A model generated the notes under the pieces. It saw only the letters and a list, made by a program, of their open reading frames with translations. It was not told the DNA's origin and ran no database searches. Of a stretch of 7,309 bases of DNA, positions 6,676-7,309 are shown piece by piece. This stretch comes from CAYWNK01 sp047639615 (lineage in GTDB: Bacteria; Planctomycetota; UBA1135; GCA-002686595). A program made the position numbers and the translations under genes. Position 1 is the first letter of the stretch, and every line of letters starts with the position of its first letter. The stretch lies in contig JBLIOL010000283.1 of assembly GCA_047639615.1 (NCBI GenBank), forward strand, positions 1 to 7,309, in the 5' to 3' direction.

Positions 6676-7309
6676 GCCTGGGGTTCGTAGGCCAGGGAGG
6701 GTGCGAGCCAACGCTCGGCTTCCGTGATGGTCATGCCGGCGCGGGTGGCGTAGTCCTCGACCTGCGCTTCCGTGATGCGGCCGATGCCGAAGTAGCGCGC
6801 GTCCTTGTGACCTAGGTAGATGCCGCTGACGCTGGCCGCCGGGCCCATGGCCAGGGACTCGGTCAGGGTGATGCCTATTTCATCGGGGTTCAGGAGTTCG
6901 AAGAGCGCGCGCTTAGGCGTGTGATCCGGGCAGGCGGGGTAGCCGAAGGCCGGGCGGATGCCACGGTATTTTTCGGCGATCAGTTGATCGTTGCTGAGGG
7001 CCTCGTCCTTGCCGTAGCCCCACTCCTTGCGTGCGCGTTGGTGCAGGTACTCGGCGTAGGCCTCGGCCAGGCGGTCGGCTAGGGCCTTGACCATGATGGC
7101 GTTGTAGTCGTCGCCGTCGGCCTCGTAGTTGGCAGCCAACGCTGCGCAACCCTCTCCACAGGAGACGGCGAAGGCGCCCACGTGGTCCACCAAGTCAGAG
7201 TCCGCGGGTGCTACGTAGTCCGCTAAGCTGCGGTTGGGTCGCTCGTCCGGATGGATGGTTTGCTGGCGCAGCATGGGGAAGCGCGCGGCTTCCTCGGTGC
7301 CGGATTCGC
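6672..7309 (-). CDS. metH: Cobalamin-dependent methionine synthase, C-terminal activation domain (partial)
   Basis: The frame is open to the right edge and ends with TGA at 6672-6674, giving 211 residues of the C-terminus. MetH moves a methyl group from 5-methyltetrahydrofolate to homocysteine through cobalamin in the cytoplasm. The part seen is the AdoMet-binding reactivation domain. Diagnostic blocks are DDYNAIMVKALADRLAEAYA, HQRARKEWGYGKDE, EKYRGIRPAFGYPACPDHT, ITLTESLAMGPAASVSG and VEDYATRAGMTITEAERWLAP. The Arg, Tyr and Ala of the RPxxGYPACPDH motif, which binds AdoMet in the E. coli enzyme, are kept. Phe replaces the usual second Pro, and the ESxAMxPAASVSG segment has Gly and Ile where the family usually has aromatic residues. 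The homocysteine, folate and cobalamin domains lie off the right edge. The methionine codon at 7272-7274 is internal: the 11 codons upstream of it to the edge continue the domain (EEAARFPMLRQQ). Confidence 0.95.
   Translation of the reverse strand, partial: ESGTEEAARFPMLRQQTIHPDERPNRSLADYVAPADSDLVDHVGAFAVSCGEGCAALAANYEADGDDYNAIMVKALADRLAEAYAEYLHQRARKEWGYGKDEALSNDQLIAEKYRGIRPAFGYPACPDHTPKRALFELLNPDEIGITLTESLAMGPAASVSGIYLGHKDARYFGIGRITEAQVEDYATRAGMTITEAERWLAPSLAYEPQA

Noticed and set aside
1..7309. CRISPR arrays, tRNA or rRNA genes, transposase genes
   Set aside because: No spaced direct repeats, cloverleaf-like segments, rRNA blocks or transposase motifs were found on reading either strand.

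Overview
The window is high in GC and tightly packed. All five supported genes lie on the minus strand, so transcription runs from high to low coordinates. In that order they are: the C-terminal end of cobalamin-dependent methionine synthase (metH, cut by the right edge), a seven-heme c-type cytochrome lipoprotein with C-terminal TPR repeats, a secreted arylsulfatase-type sulfatase, a secreted TPR protein ending in a redoxin domain, and a nitrilase (cut by the left edge). The secreted sulfatase, the TPR/redoxin architecture and the multiheme-TPR lipoprotein together suggest a Planctomycetota bacterium or a relative. That is an inference from gene content; there is no rRNA or other phylogenetic marker here.

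From metH to the sulfatase the genes are almost fused. The stop codon of metH overlaps a GTG start of the cytochrome by four bases, and the cytochrome stop is four bases from the sulfatase ATG. A 108-bp gap precedes the TPR-redoxin gene. A 163-bp gap then precedes the nitrilase. This last gap is filled almost exactly by a long imperfect inverted repeat (765-925), which begins at the stop codon of the TPR-redoxin gene and ends four bases before the nitrilase ATG.

The three middle proteins all carry export signals: a lipobox in the cytochrome and Sec-type signal peptides in the other two. They would act outside the cytoplasm. A shared role (redox chemistry linked to breakdown of sulfated organic matter) is possible but rests only on proximity. 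metH and the nitrilase are cytoplasmic enzymes with no obvious link to the middle block. Each gene belongs to a recognisable family, so I do not claim a demonstrated new system. The least explained items are the palindromic spacer, the TPR-redoxin fusion with its charged and coiled-coil insertions, and the heptaheme lipoprotein.

No tRNA, rRNA, CRISPR array, insertion sequence or convincing intrinsic terminator was seen. The plus strand holds no gene I can support.
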